Assembly (NCBI GenBank): GCA_943737045.1 | Contig: CALSFV010000085.1 | Coordinates: 77,001-141,000 of the forward strand | From: Parapristionchus giblindavisi | Lineage: Eukaryota > Nematoda > Chromadorea > Rhabditida > Diplogasteridae | DNA length: 64,000 nt | Reading direction: 5' to 3' | Shown: piece by piece, positions 1-9,659 of the stretch | Position numbering within the stretch: position 1 is the first letter of the stretch | Layout of the letters: every line of letters begins with the position of its first letter | Translations under genes and position numbers: made by a program | Notes under the pieces: model-generated | Told to the model about the DNA's origin: nothing | Database searches by the model: none | Seen by the model: the letters and a program-made list of their open reading frames with translations, nothing else

Positions 1-527
1 TTTATTTCAATGTTTTCTACTCGATACACTTTTCCTTAAAAAACAAGCATCCGCATTCTTTTGATAGCTTTCTCATGCTACTGTAATCGTCTGTTATAGG
101 ACGTTACCTCTCTCATGGTCTCTTCATTTTGAACATTATTTCATTGTCCTCTAACAACGAGAGAGCATTGCTCGTCGAAGAGACCATTGAGAGATGTCAC
201 TCTCCCTTTATTGGACTTTTAGTTTGTTATATTCTTTCACATAATGTAATATTGAAAGTCATAGAAAGCACATTTAACAAAAAAGTGCAATGCCTTTATC
301 TATTTTGTACTCCACTGCTCATCAATCTGCTATGCGCTGAATAAGCAGCCATGTTCTACATGTATTTTTAAATATGTATGGCATTTTTGAGGAAAATAAG
401 TTAGTTCACGATCAATCTACCGAACCTGTGTCGGACACTAGATGTTAACGCAGGGAGAGCGGAGTCAAGGAAAAATAGAAAAAACAATTGGGCCATTGTG
501 AGAGCGCTTATCTTTTGCTAATCCTCT
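1..527. other. Block A, outer part, no gene seen
   Basis: AT-rich sequence shared by units 1, 2, 3, 5 and 6. The short frames in it are not conserved between units. A TATGTATTTTTAAATATGTA motif near 358-378 recurs in the other copies. No RNA gene or splice structure was recognised. Confidence 0.6.
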
Positions 528-605
528 TCTGGGAATCGAACTTGTATTGCCGACCAACCGGCCGGTTTGAATGTCCGTGCTCTTATCCACTAGGCCATGG
601 GTCCC
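528..605 (-). repeat. tRNA-like sequence with A and B boxes (SINE-like)
   Basis: Read on the minus strand it has GGGACCCATGGCCTAGTGG, close to a Pol III A box, and about 55 nt further on AGTTCGATTCCC, a good B box. Between them lies a GC-rich hairpin where an anticodon arm would be, but no standard cloverleaf forms. Relatives lie on the minus strand at 12265, 19604 and 44551, and on the plus strand in block E at 10394, 17866, 30614, 40231 and 52819. I call it tRNA-derived rather than a functional tRNA. A TATATAAG box lies about 50 bp upstream. Confidence 0.6.
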
Positions 606-653
606 CATTAGAATACATGTCAAACGATCTACATATACTCAGACACTTCCGTG

Positions 654-722
654 CTTATATACCGATGCGTGGCTCCGCCTACTTCTAGTAAACCCTGTTT
701 ATATAATGATTCCGGGTCCGCC
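654..722 (-). promoter_or_regulatory. Two GC-box/TATA promoter-like modules
   Basis: On the minus strand there are two successive modules, each a GGCGGA-type box followed 9-10 bp later by a TATA box: GGCGGACCC then TATATAAA (722-698), and GGCGGAGCC then TATATAAG (679-654). The same pairing recurs in blocks D and E of every unit. It reads toward the tRNA-like sequence at 528-605. The motif is visible in the sequence; promoter activity is inferred. Confidence 0.5.
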
Positions 723-779
723 TATTTAACTGCGCGGGCTTGGACACCGACAACATACATTGAAGCACCCCCAAATATC

Positions 780-975
780 TTTATTATTCATGAAAACAGT
801 ACACAGCCGGCTCCTCAGCAGCAGTATGGACGACGAAAAACGAGAAGGGCCATTGACATCTTGACTCCACGATTGGGATGTTCATCAGTGACGATCTTCT
901 GATGATCTTCAGTCACGAAAACGAATCGAAGAATTGAAATGAGAAACGATAAATTACCATTGAGACACAAAATGA
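780..975 (-). pseudogene. Relic of a small ORF ending at AATAAA
   Basis: The minus strand holds a copy of the 58-codon frame that is open in units 3 and 4 (19857-20033, 33578-33754). Here a TGA falls between the FDS-like part and the shared KIIRRSSLMNIPIVESRCQ part, so the frame is broken. A stop and then an ATAATAAAG polyadenylation-like signal follow at about 780-800. The central motif is shared with block E of the array, which lies in opposite orientation. The product is not recognised. Confidence 0.4.
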
Positions 976-1162
976 TAGTAAGCTAGACTTTTTTCTTTTC
1001 GCAATTTTTAAAGATTAGAAAAGAGGGTACTTCGTCTGCTAACTACATTACTCTCGAAGTATCACATTTTTCTTTGAAAGGAACTTGTTTTACTAATGAT
1101 TCTAAAATAAATATAATAAAAAGATGACTATAACAAATTAAAGCCACACAACAAGCTGATTT

Positions 1163-1234
1163 GAATCTCTCCGCTCTGGCAATGTTCTCTCGTTTTCGTT
1201 ATCTACGAGAGAGTATTTCCAATGCGGAGGATAA
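1163..1234. repeat. Short hairpin repeat
   Basis: An imperfect palindrome with outer arms containing AATCTCTCCGCTCTGG and inner arms containing TTCTCTCG/CGAGAGAG. The same hairpin, often longer, is at 9254-9342, 29495-29586, 39253-39346, 45188-45258 and 50968-51058. This fits a small MITE-like element. Its boundaries are approximate. Confidence 0.6.
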
Positions 1235-2865
1235 AATTAGCATGGGGTATTCCTTTAATGGTTGGGGGTTGCCGTTATCGGAAGTAAGACCGAATTTGAA
1301 GTCGTGGAAAGAAAAGAAAAAGTAGCGAGAGAGTGAGTAAAACGAGGAGTGTTCTCTGTTTTCTTTTCTTTTCATGACTTTTGAAATGATATTAGCCAAG
1401 GTATTCTCGTACCACTGGTGTTCTAGAATAGTGCCCATTCTCGTACCTTCAACCATTGAGTGTAGATCGTCTGACGTCCTCTACGATAGGTCCTCGATGC
1501 GTGGTGTCCACGGTTTGTGCCATCATGTCGAGAACGGATCGTCGCGCTTGACAGACGATAAATGTGATGATCTGAAAAGGATTTGACATTACCCAAATCA
1601 ATAGATCAACGTCCAGTATATTCTCATATAAGAAGAAAGTAATGATAAACGAGTTACCAGAGCGGAGAGTTTCAAATTGAGAATATTTGAATCTTATTCA
1701 TAGCAATTCTAGACATGGAACAGAGAACTACGAAGGGGAAAACGCGGGGAAGAAAATAGGAATAAGAAGACGCAATAGTAATAATAATAATTTATCACAT
1801 TCACACATTGGTGCGGTGGGTCATGCAGGGGATGATCCTTCATAGATCAATGGGTTCTTCGTTCATCTATGCATCGATTAATCAATAACAATAGACGCAA
1901 TAACAGATCGATAATCATGAGTGTTGAAGAGAAGAAGAGAGTAACGACAAGGAAGAGCTAGAAAAGGCGGGAAAATCACCGAGAGTGAAGGGGCAAAAGG
2001 ACCGAAGAATGCAAACGAAGGAAGGGAAAAGAGAGGTAGTAGGATAGGGCAAGACCATGGCCAGAGGGAAAATTGGAGAGAGAAGTAGATTAGGAGTGGT
2101 CGAGAGACAGCGAAGGAGAGGGAGGGACAGGAAGAGGGAGATGGAGAGGGATGGCAAGAGACTGAACTATAATAATTACGATTGAAAAGATGAAGAAAAG
2201 TATCGAGAAGTAGTTCCAGATGGAGGGATACCCTAATGAATCAACATTATCAATGCTAGATCATTGACGCAACGTTTTTTTCTTTCTCTGCACTCTCTCG
2301 CTTTCCCATAATCTCTCACTCTGTCAGCACCTTGTGCGTTAGCACGCTCTCTGAAGCCCATGTTAGAGGCAAAGATCAAAGATCAATTTTAAAAAAAGAA
2401 ACAATCAGGGAGTGAGGAGCGGAGAAAGGAACGAAGACTGCAAACGAAATGAACGAGAATGATAAAATGTGAAGCAGATAATCATATGCAAGACTAGACA
2501 ACAATAACGAAATTACATCAAAATATGATAAAGTCAAAATCTCAATGAACGAAATAGGGTTGGAATGAAGGAAAGGAAGAGGAAGACCCGTAATAGGAGA
2601 CATAGCAGAAAACATAGATGAATCGATCGACAAGTCTGGGAATCACCAAAACACAATTGATTTGGTTTCTTTCTATGCACTCTCTCACTGAGCCACACTC
2701 TCTCACTCTGTCTGTACTCTCTCACATTTGCACACTCTCTGCTATGATCAAAGAACGATCACATAATCTTGTCGTAGCCAGGGAAGGAATAGGAGTTGTA
2801 AATCATCTTTACGTGCACGCGAATTCAGATCGATGACTCTAGGAACATGATAGATCATTGAAAAA
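1235..2865. other. Block B, purine-rich segment without a gene
   Basis: Positions 1730-2160 are strongly GA-rich on the plus strand. The minus-strand frames here (for example 1915-2157) are low-complexity Leu/Ser/Phe runs produced by that composition. Positions 2280-2340 and 2680-2745 are CT-rich runs of the CTCTCTCACTCTGTCTGTAC type. The AAAGATCAAAGATCAA motif near 2375 is repeated in other units, and its complement occurs in block E. No splice-bounded or conserved coding frame was found. Confidence 0.55.
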
Positions 2866-2930
2866 ATCCTTCCAGAACATCAAGATTGAGCGCGTGATTG
2901 TGCGCGCGCTCCTTGGTATTCCGTATATAA
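2866..2930 (+). promoter_or_regulatory. Block C promoter: HSE-like box, GC palindrome, TATA
   Basis: TTCCAGAA (2870-2877) matches the inverted TTCnnGAA core of a heat-shock element. A GC-rich inverted repeat follows (GAGCGCG...CGCGCTC, about 2888-2911), then TATATAA at 2924-2930. The arrangement is kept in units 3, 4 and 5. Unit 2 has lost the TTCnnGAA, and units 2 and 5 carry CACGTG in the GC palindrome. TATA and motif positions are seen; heat-shock control is only an inference from one dyad. Confidence 0.55.
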
Positions 2931-3381
2931 GATGACATCTTGGCTCTCATCGTCATTTATTGTCTCTTCCCCCTTTCCTCGTTTTCATCTTTCAACCGCT
3001 CAACTACAACTCCGATGACCTTCTCGATGCATCTCAACTTCCGGAGTACTCTGCTACACTCGGATTCGTCTTCTAACCAAGGCTACGCATGTTTCTTGAT
3101 TCAGGTATCGTATCCCACCACACCATTACCGTACCATTGATTATCTTTCTCTTATAAGGGAAGGGTACTTGGTCGTGTGTCGGAAAATCTAACAAAATGT
3201 ATATGGTTGGAAAGAGGACAAAATTCTAAGACTTTTTGGTCTTTTCGTTTTGTCGCCTCGGACTTCCTAAGCACCGAAAATCGATTTTGAAAAAAGAGCA
3301 ATTCCATGGGCGAAATTTCAAGGGTCCAATGGCAGAGATATCTATTAGATACCTCATCTCGCCCTTGCATTCCTTCCCCAA

Positions 3382-3466
3382 GCAACACGTGGCGCAGTAG
3401 GTAAGAGGCTCGTCTATAAATCTTTTGTGTGTTCGGTTTCAATGGTTCGATTCTTTTCATTGCAAC
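3382..3466 (+). other. tRNA-like sequence, left arm of fold-back
   Basis: Contains TGGCGCAGTAGGTAAGAGG, an A-box/D-arm-like sequence, and GGTTCGATTC as B box. A five-base GCAAC/GTTGC acceptor-like pairing and a run of T follow. T-stem and anticodon arm pair poorly, so it is a degenerate tRNA or tRNA mimic. It points toward the element's centre. Confidence 0.5.
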
Positions 3467-3539
3467 TTTTTTTGCTTATTTTATTTTTGATCAAACTCTT
3501 TTTTATTAACAATTTAACAACAAATGGACGAGCCAATAC

Positions 3540-3761
3540 TTAATAACGGTGCATATTGGGCCAGAAACATGAAAAGCAGAAGCTTACTCTGCAGCGCGGG
3601 CAGATGATACAGCCTGGCTCGCCACAGGGGCAAGAAATGCGAGATGAAAATAATTTTTTTCCCCGACATTTGATTAGGTAAAAAAAAAGATTCACCATTT
3701 CCGTCGTCCACGTGGAGCATCGATTTTCAGGCGATTTATCTTCCTCATGTTTCTGGCCCAA
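3540..3761 (-). CDS. Cys-rich ORF in fold-back spacer (doubtful)
   Basis: A 73-codon minus-strand frame whose second half has seven cysteines in a C-x-C-x4-C-x2-C-x2-C-x5-C-x2-C pattern (CPCGEPGCIICPRC then FCFSC). This resembles a small zinc-binding module. The ends of the frame overlap a secondary inverted repeat (GGTGCATATTGGGCC near 3549 and its complement near 3768). It could be a captured host exon or chance. No start context or homologue can be judged from sequence alone. Confidence 0.2.
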   Translation of the reverse strand: MGQKHEEDKSPENRCSTWTTEMVNLFFYLIKCRGKKLFSSRISCPCGEPGCIICPRCRVSFCFSCFWPNMHRY

Positions 3762-3861
3762 TATGCACCGTTGTTAAGCATTGACTGTTACATTTGCTGC
3801 TAAATTGTTAATAAAGTTCATATAAACGTTGTTTGATCAAAAATAAATTGAGCAAAAAAAA

Positions 3862-3947
3862 GTTGCAACGAAAGGAATCGAACCATTGAAACCGAACACA
3901 CAAAAGTATTATAGACGAGCCTCTTACCTACTGCGCCATGTGTTGCT
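3862..3947 (-). other. tRNA-like sequence, right arm of fold-back
   Basis: Inverted partner of 3382-3466 with the better B box (GGTTCGATTCC), followed on the minus strand by eight T residues. The two copies converge on the spacer. Confidence 0.5.
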
Positions 3948-4539
3948 TGGGGAAGGAATGCAAGGGCGAGATGAGGTATCTAATAGATATCTCTGCCATT
4001 GGACCCTTGAAATTTCGCCCATGGAATTGCTCTTTTTTCAAAATCGATTTTCGGTGCTTAGGAAGTCCGAGGCGACAAAACGAAAAGACCAAAAAGTCTT
4101 AGAATTTTGTCCTCTTTCCAACCATATACATTTTGTTAGATTTTCAGACACACGACCAAGTACCCTTCCCTTATTAGTGTGTTTTGTCTTATGCTACATC
4201 TTGCCGCGTCCGTTGACTTACTATAGTTGCAGCCCTGCCCGTGTTCATCTCATCCGCTCAACTACAACTGACCGTCTAGATGAGTCTCAACTTCCGGAGT
4301 AGTCTTCGCTGATCTATTTACACGTGGATTCGTCATCTAATCTAGGATACACATGTTTCTTGTGTCAGGTATCGTATCCCACCACAACATAGCCGTATCG
4401 ATCAACCTTCTGTTAATGCCCTCTGCCGTGCGGTAGTTTACGGATGGGAAAAAACTCATGGATAGTAAATTTTAGTAGACCACTTGTTTTAGTTCCTTGG
4501 TTAGTTCTAAGTCTCGTTATTTCGTTAGTTAGTTAGTCA

Positions 4540-4655
4540 GTCTTATAAGATGGCACCGTATCCCGGAATGTCCGTTCATGGGGTATTCTCGGTAACGAGC
4601 AATTTATAAGGCTCACCGGGTTAACCTCGAGTACGGCTGGGTATGGATTCGTGGA
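4540..4655 (+). repeat. Conserved intronic hairpin module, copy 1
   Basis: One of about ten copies of a roughly 115-bp module inside block C intron-like sequence: 4540, 5411, 15900, 16741, 22621, 24490, 36436, 37340 (partly deleted), 47890 and 48713. Its core is CCCGGTAACGAGCAATTTAT then AAGGCTCACCGGG, giving a CCCGGT/ACCGGG stem. This copy has TCTCGGT instead of TCCCGGT, which weakens the stem. Copies match one another better than the flanking exon-like parts do. Confidence 0.6.
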
Positions 4656-5410
4656 TAGATTTGCGTAGTATATTATTTAGTATTTCGATTTTTTTGCATG
4701 AGTATCATGTATTAACTCTCTTTACCTTTACAGTAGACATCTTTCATACCGTATCGGTTTTATATTTTAATCTATCTATCCATCTACAGGTCAACTCATT
4801 GCTTCGTCGTCGATATCGGTCGTTATCATCACCTACTCTAACGGGCTAGAGTAGTCTACTCTACTCTTCTCTACTCTATGGGCTACTCATGTCCACTCTA
4901 CTCTACACTACGGGCGACTCTAAGCTACTCTAACTGGTTCTCGAGCCATCGATGCGACGTCGATTTTTGCGGGCTACTGAAGTGAAGGCCAGTGCTACTC
5001 GACTACTACTCTTTACGTTGACATCTATAATACCGTATACATCTTTCTTATTGTAACAGTTTTTTTTTTACTTTTTCTTTCTTTTCCTCGTCTATGATAT
5101 TCTCTCCATCTACAGGTCGTCTTATTGTTTCGTCGTCAACGATCGCCATCCGCTCAACTACAACTACGCTGACCGTCTCGATGCATGCAATCATCGCTCG
5201 TCTGCCCTTTGATTCGTCATCTAACCAAATATACGCCTGATTCTTCAGTCCGGTATCGTATCCCACCCCACCATTACCGTATCGATTAACCTTCAGTTGC
5301 CGTGCAGTAGTGTACGGCTGGGTATGGCATCATGGATAGTTGATTTTGGTAGACCACTGGTTATAGTTCCTTAGTTAGCTCTAATTCTCGTTTTTTCGTT
5401 AGTTAGTCAG

Positions 5411-5525
5411 TCTTACAGTACCGTAGCCCGGTATGACCGTTCATGGGGTATTCCCGGTAACGAGCAATTTATAAGGCTCACCGGGTTTACCTCAAGTACG
5501 GCTGGGTATGGTTTCGTGGATAGAT
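5411..5525 (+). repeat. Conserved intronic hairpin module, copy 2
   Basis: Second copy in unit 1, with the canonical CCCGGT/ACCGGG stem and the trailing TACGGCTGGGTATGG. An (AT)n tract follows at about 5573-5604. Confidence 0.6.
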
Positions 5526-5568
5526 TAGTGTAGGATATTATTTACTATTTTGATTTTTTTGCATAAGT

Positions 5569-5605
<37 letters not shown>

Positions 5606-5868
5606 CTTTATCATTCTTTCCCTCGTCTAGAAGATCTCTCCATCTACAGGTCAACTCATTGTTTCGTCGTCAATTATCGTCATCTTCTCCACGCTACTCC
5701 ACTCCACACCACTCTGCTCTACTCTACATGCAACTAAGCTACTCAACGGGCAACTCTACTCTACTCTTCTGGCTACTCTAAGCTACTTTAACGGGTACTG
5801 GAAGAGGCACCGGTGCTACGTCGACTTTTGCGCCACTGGAATGAAGACCAAGGAAGACTGTCATCCTC

Positions 5869-6006
5869 CACACAGAAAAATAAGTGCTATCCACGGAGCA
5901 TAAGGCCTGAGAAGTGTTAATTCTAACACTTTTTAAACTCGAAAAGTGTTAAATATGACACTTCTCAGGTCTTATTCTCCGTGTATAGCACTTATTTTCT
6001 GTGTGT
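5869..6006. mobile_element. Palindromic MITE-like element, 138 bp
   Basis: Nearly the whole segment folds back: CACAGAAAAATAAGTGCTAT at the left pairs with the end at 6006, and the middle AGTGTTAATT region also pairs. The equivalent positions in units 3, 4 and 5 lack it. A short TCCTC/TCGTC flank may be the target duplication, but this is not certain. Confidence 0.6.
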
Positions 6007-6097
6007 CGTCGGGAGATGACGAATGCTCTCAATGATGGAGTGTTACACTGATTCCTAAACTAAATAAAGATTTCGGGGTTTCATGATTACAAGTGGT

Positions 6098-6185
6098 GTC
6101 CAAGCCCGCGAAGTTAAATGGACGAGAATCACTACGTAAGCACGAAAAAGCAGAAATGGGCGGAGCCACATATCGGTTTATAAGG
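6098..6185 (+). promoter_or_regulatory. Block D promoter-like module
   Basis: GTCCAAGCCCGCGAAGTTAA leads into GGGCGGAGCC (6158-6167) and a TTTATAAGG TATA-type box (6178-6186). The same order is present at 25394-25420 (unit 3), and related modules are in blocks A and E. In unit 4 one base of the GC box is deleted, and in unit 5 it reads GGGCGCTGC. What it would drive is not clear; the U6 relic lies downstream. Confidence 0.4.
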
Positions 6186-6229
6186 ACGGGCTCTAGGGAG
6201 TTTACAGAAAACGTAACAGATGATTACTG

Positions 6230-6410
6230 TATTGACATTGACATTGAATCAACTTTATCAGCTTTAATGGGTGTTTCGTAGCTGGGTTGCCATGAGGTTT
6301 CTCCATTCCGAACGATTGTACCTCGCCACTTGCAAGAAAAATGCCAATTACTCCGTCAAAAAAATGTAAAAAATGTCAATTAGTCAATTACAATTACTTC
6401 TTCATGATTA
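6230..6410. mobile_element. Unit-1-specific insertion flanked by TGATTACT
   Basis: Other units read GATGATTACTACAGTATG without interruption. Here GATGATTACT is followed by about 180 bp and then by CATGATTACTGCAGTATG. The repeated TGATTACT looks like an 8-bp target duplication. The insert has no clear terminal repeats or frame and is not recognised. Confidence 0.45.
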
Positions 6411-6478
6411 CTGCAGTATGTTGAAACTAGGATAAGTTTGAGTGCTTCAATGATAGAATAAGTAAAAAGTGCATACCT

Positions 6479-8570
6479 AATAATAATAATATTTATGCGT
6501 TTTACAAGAAAACACGGTACAGAAGAGATAAATAAATTAAATTATATCGAATGATTGATGATGGACATATGACAAAACTATGAAACGTGAACATTGAAGA
6601 AAGTGCAATGTGCAGATGGGATAAGGTAAATATTATTCTTGTCAATTTTACTCAAGGAAACTGAAAGTAATCCGGTTTTTCGGTTGCACTAGGAGCCTTG
6701 CCGCTCTAGGAAAGAAGCTATTATGTCTGTAATGAAATCGTGAGCCTGGGGTGTTGAAATTGAGTCCATTATGGGTGATATAAGGGCGAAAGTAGTGAGG
6801 TTTCATATTTGAGATCCTATATTTACCTCTGATAAATTTCATTGCAGCTTTGATATCTATTTCTTCTCTACGCTTTTCAAGAGTGTCTAAATTTAGTTTT
6901 TTGTTCCTAAGGGAAACTTTTGGCATTGAATCCCACGCTGCATTAAAACAGCGCTTGAATACTCGTCTAGTGAAATAATTCTGTACTCGTTCTAAGATCT
7001 TTTTGTCACCTTTTTGGTATGGATTAAAAACTGTAGATGCACTTTCAAGTATGGGCCTTATATATTGAATAAGTTTTACTAGGGTGGTTGCATTTTTGGT
7101 GCGCAGAGCTCTTAGGATTATGTGGCATGCAGTTTTCGCTTTTGTAGCTGTTTGTCTGCTGTGGGTAGAGAAAGTTAGGGTCTTCTGAATGAGGAAGCCA
7201 AGATCCTTAACCAAATCCTTCTGCTCTAGGGATGCTGTTCCGATAATGTATTTTCGCATAGGGTTAGATCTACCTAGGCGCAGCGAATTACATTTATGTG
7301 CAGCGAGTTGAAGTTGCCATTCATCTGACCATTTTACAATGGTATCGATTGCTGTTTGTAGATGTAACGGGGAATCACCAGCTTCAAAAGAGCGATAAAT
7401 TTTTATATCATCTGCGTACATGCTAGCTACAACTCCGTTTTGTTGGACTAGTGAAGGAATTTCCGAGGTATAGATGAGGAATAGAAGCGGTCCCAAAACG
7501 GAGCCCTGTGGGACACCGCTTGTAACACTAAGTGAATGTGATAGCTTTTCACGGACTCTAACCTGGAAGGATCGATTACTTAAATAGGCGGATATCCATT
7601 TAACTGTCTTATCTGACAATCCAACAGTAAGTTGCATTAGTAGTTTAGAATGAGATACTCTATCAAAAGCTTTCGCAAAATCAAAATATATTACATCAAC
7701 CGGTTTTCCTTCACTGATAGAAGAAGTCCAATGCTCCAGTACCTCTAGCATCTGCATTTCGCGCGATCTTTTCTGTCTGAAACTGTATTGTTCATCTGGG
7801 AATATTTCTAACGATTCGCAATGAGTTATTATAGATTTACACAATAAACGCTCGAATATTCTACAGAAAAAAGAGGTTATAGAAATCGGTCTATAGTTTA
7901 GCGGGTCCGAAAATGGTGGTGATTTCTTGACAGGGGTAACGATGGAGTGACGCCAGGGGGAGGGGACTACCCCTGTTTCAAAAGAATGACGAAAGATTAT
8001 TTCTAGAGGTTCAGCTATTGGTACGGCTATTTTCTTAATGAAAGAGAGATCTATGTATATTCTCTGGAGTACGACAGGAAGAGCGCTTCCATTTTTCAAT
8101 TAGGGCGCATATTTCATGTCGAAGAAACAGTGGTTCTTGATAATTGCCAAAAGATGGGGTAATGTACCATTATCAACAGTGAACACTCCTGCGAATGCTT
8201 TTGCAAGCAGGTTGGCCTTACCTAAGTCATCCATAATGAGAATACCATTTTTGTCTTTAATAGTAAGTCCCTCAACTCCTTTCTCTTTGTTAGAGCAGCG
8301 TTTCATATACCGAAAGAACTTATTGCTATCTTCGCTATCGATTATTTTCCGTTCTATGGTTTTCTGGTATCTATCCAATTCTTTCCTCAACTTCATATTT
8401 AGTTGTTTAAAATTGTGACTATCAAGAGGGTCCTGGCTATCCCATGGGTAACATTTATTCTAGTCCATGGTACATGGATATCTATTGATTTTTGGATTAA
8501 TCCTAGTAATATGTCATACATTTGATCTACTCCCACAATTGTAGAGAATAAACCTGTCCAGTCTACATTT
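6479..8570 (-). mobile_element. 5'-truncated CR1/jockey-like LINE
   Basis: A non-LTR retrotransposon read from about 8570 (5' end) to 6479 (3' end, ending in a short AAT/ATT microsatellite tail on the minus strand). The empty site is visible in units 4 and 5, where CATACCTnACAATTAGAGATAATATAAAG is continuous. Truncation falls in the C-terminal part of the endonuclease (VDQMYDILLGLIQKSIDIHV near 8450-8540), so most of the endonuclease is missing. A second 3'-end fragment is at 27177-27536. Confidence 0.85.
6648..8396 (-). pseudogene. LINE reverse transcriptase, broken
   Basis: The frame from 8396 to 6648 is continuous except for one in-frame TAA at 8102-8100, where a few residues of the usual 'PDG' block also appear to be missing. 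Upstream of the stop is the pre-RT linker (KANLLAKAFAGVFTVDNG). Downstream, counting from 8099, are RT signatures: YFDFAKAFDRV about residues 138-148, SGVPQGSVLGPLL about 194-206 and the YADD catalytic motif at 228-231. A roughly 200-residue C-terminal region typical of CR1/jockey elements follows. In a living element this enzyme copies the RNA at the nicked target. This copy lacks the endonuclease and has a stop, so it is dead unless the stop is read through. Confidence 0.85.
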
Positions 8571-8682
8571 AGAGGTAATATAAAGAATACAAGTGGACGT
8601 ATAAAATAATACTGCAGTATCCCTGATGACATCTTTTCTTGATACAATGGGTCTTACAAGTTAGTATTTACAGTCAAAAAAT

Positions 8683-8775
8683 GAACATATACTAAAATTG
8701 GAACAATACAGATAAGATTAGCATGGCCCGTGCGCAAGGATGACAAGCAAATTCTTAAAGCGTTCCAAATTTTTT
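8683..8775 (+). pseudogene. U6 snRNA pseudogene
   Basis: Contains GAACATATACTAAAATTGGA, GATTAGCATGGCCCGTGCGC, AAGGATGACAAGCAAATTCT and the 3' end AAGCGTTCCAAATTTTTT, which follow U6 almost throughout. The 5' stem-loop sequence is replaced by CAGTCAAAAAAT. The spliceosomal ACAGAGA box is changed to ACAGATA, so a working U6 is unlikely. The AGC triad is kept. Only the 3' end survives at the same place in units 3, 4 and 5. Comparison is from knowledge of the conserved U6 sequence, not an alignment. Confidence 0.85.
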
Positions 8776-9106
8776 GCACATTTTTATTTTCAAATATTTA
8801 TTTCAAATATTTAATTATTTCCTTTTGGGGATCGATTGAGTTAAATGTTCTTAACTGTGAAATATTAATACATACGATAAAAAACTGTTCTAGTGAAATA
8901 TATCAGGTGCAAGTTGTTCATTGAATAGGTGAACAAAAAATGGATCAAGAACCGATTAAGAAGTGAATTAAAACTGCACGATATTAAACAAATCAATATA
9001 TAGATATTAAACAAATCAATATTTAATGATGATCAATTCCTAGTAGCATGAAGCTGTGATTGAATAAAATCAATAATACATTTGATGAATCCACAAAAGA
9101 GTAAAT

Positions 9107-9177
9107 TCCGATGCGGGGAATCGAACCCCGGCCTTGTGGGTGAGAGCCACAAATCCTAACCACTAGACCACATCGGA
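9107..9177 (-). tRNA. tRNA-Glu (CTC)
   Basis: A 71-nt cloverleaf on the minus strand. Acceptor TCCGATG pairs perfectly with CATCGGA, and CGGGG-TTCGATT-CCCCG forms a perfect T arm. The anticodon stem TGTGG/CCACA encloses the loop CTCTCAC, giving anticodon CTC. A box (TGGTCTAGTGGTTAGG) and B box are intact and a TTTT run follows 3'. This is the best-preserved of five copies in the window (also 29355, 38382, 39122, 50828). Confidence 0.93.
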
Positions 9178-9253
9178 TGGTGGAAGGAGTTTCAAGGTAG
9201 ACATTGATGTTCAACTTCGATTGAAACTTGATTGACACATACGTCGACAACAA

Positions 9254-9342
9254 AGCTAATTTTCCTCTCCACTCTGGAAACACTCTCTCGTGAGCAAAGA
9301 AAGCGAGAGAACATTTCCCGAGCGGAGAGATTCAAATTAGCT
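9254..9342. repeat. Hairpin repeat beside tRNA-Glu
   Basis: Palindrome beginning AGCTAATTTTCCTCTCCAC and ending GAGCGGAGAGATTCAAATTAGCT-like. It accompanies tRNA-Glu in every copy of block D and has a relative at 1163-1234. Confidence 0.6.
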
Positions 9343-9659
9343 TTACGGTCTCTTTAATGAAATGTGATCTCTCACAGACATTCATAGGCCAATGAGACAT
9401 AAGAGTGAGAACATGCAAGGCTTTTTAATTTAAATATAACAATCACGCACTACATGGCCTTATTCTCATTCCATTCATTTGCGCTTCTCGGTCGTTTATC
9501 CTCCTCTCATCTTCTCATCCTCTCTCCGTTTATCTACTTTAAAGGTGATCTTTGATCTTTGATCTTTACTTTGTTCTTCTATTCTTATTCTTATTCTTTT
9601 CACTTTTTGTTGTCGGCCTTCTCGTCTCCTTTACTGTCTGCGTCGAAACTCCTATGAAA

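Larger units (their letters stand above)
3155..4173. mobile_element. Tc4/Tc5-like fold-back transposon (TIR TAAGGGAAGG)
   Basis: A 1,019-bp element with arms of roughly 340 bp (left 3155-3490, right 3825-4173) around a spacer. Ends read TAAGGGAAGGGTACTTGG and its complement. The flanks give a TTA duplication (3152-3154, 4174-4176) in a CTTAG context, and units 2, 3 and 4 show the uninterrupted site CTCTTAnTGTGTT. Long fold-back arms with TNA duplication in CTNAG sites are characteristic of nematode Tc4/Tc5 elements (established). No transposase is present, so it is non-autonomous. Both arms carry the same tRNA-like sequence pointing inward and an in-phase frame of about 95 codons. Confidence 0.8.
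2931..6068 (+). pseudogene. Block C transcription-unit-like exon/intron modules
   Basis: Downstream of the TATA box are repeated exon-like segments (CTCAACTACAACTCCGAT...) ending in donor-like TCAG/GTATCGTATCCC, for example near 3105 and 4367. Intron-like sequence then runs to polypyrimidine acceptors of the CCATCTACAG/GTCAACTC type near 4790, 5115 and 5650. The unit ends with an AATAAA signal at 6063-6068. Frames read RSTTTPM-like then NQGYACF-like, but most modules contain stops. It could be a decayed gene or a spliced non-coding transcript. The fold-back at 3155-4173 splits the first module. No family is recognised. Confidence 0.45.

Noticed and set aside
3886..4302. 138-codon frame and its mirror at 3152-3460
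   Set aside because: Both come from the inverted arms of one fold-back and run through a tRNA-like sequence; no coding signature.
8399..8647. Separate 82-codon minus-strand gene
   Set aside because: It is the end of the LINE endonuclease plus non-LINE sequence upstream of the truncation point.
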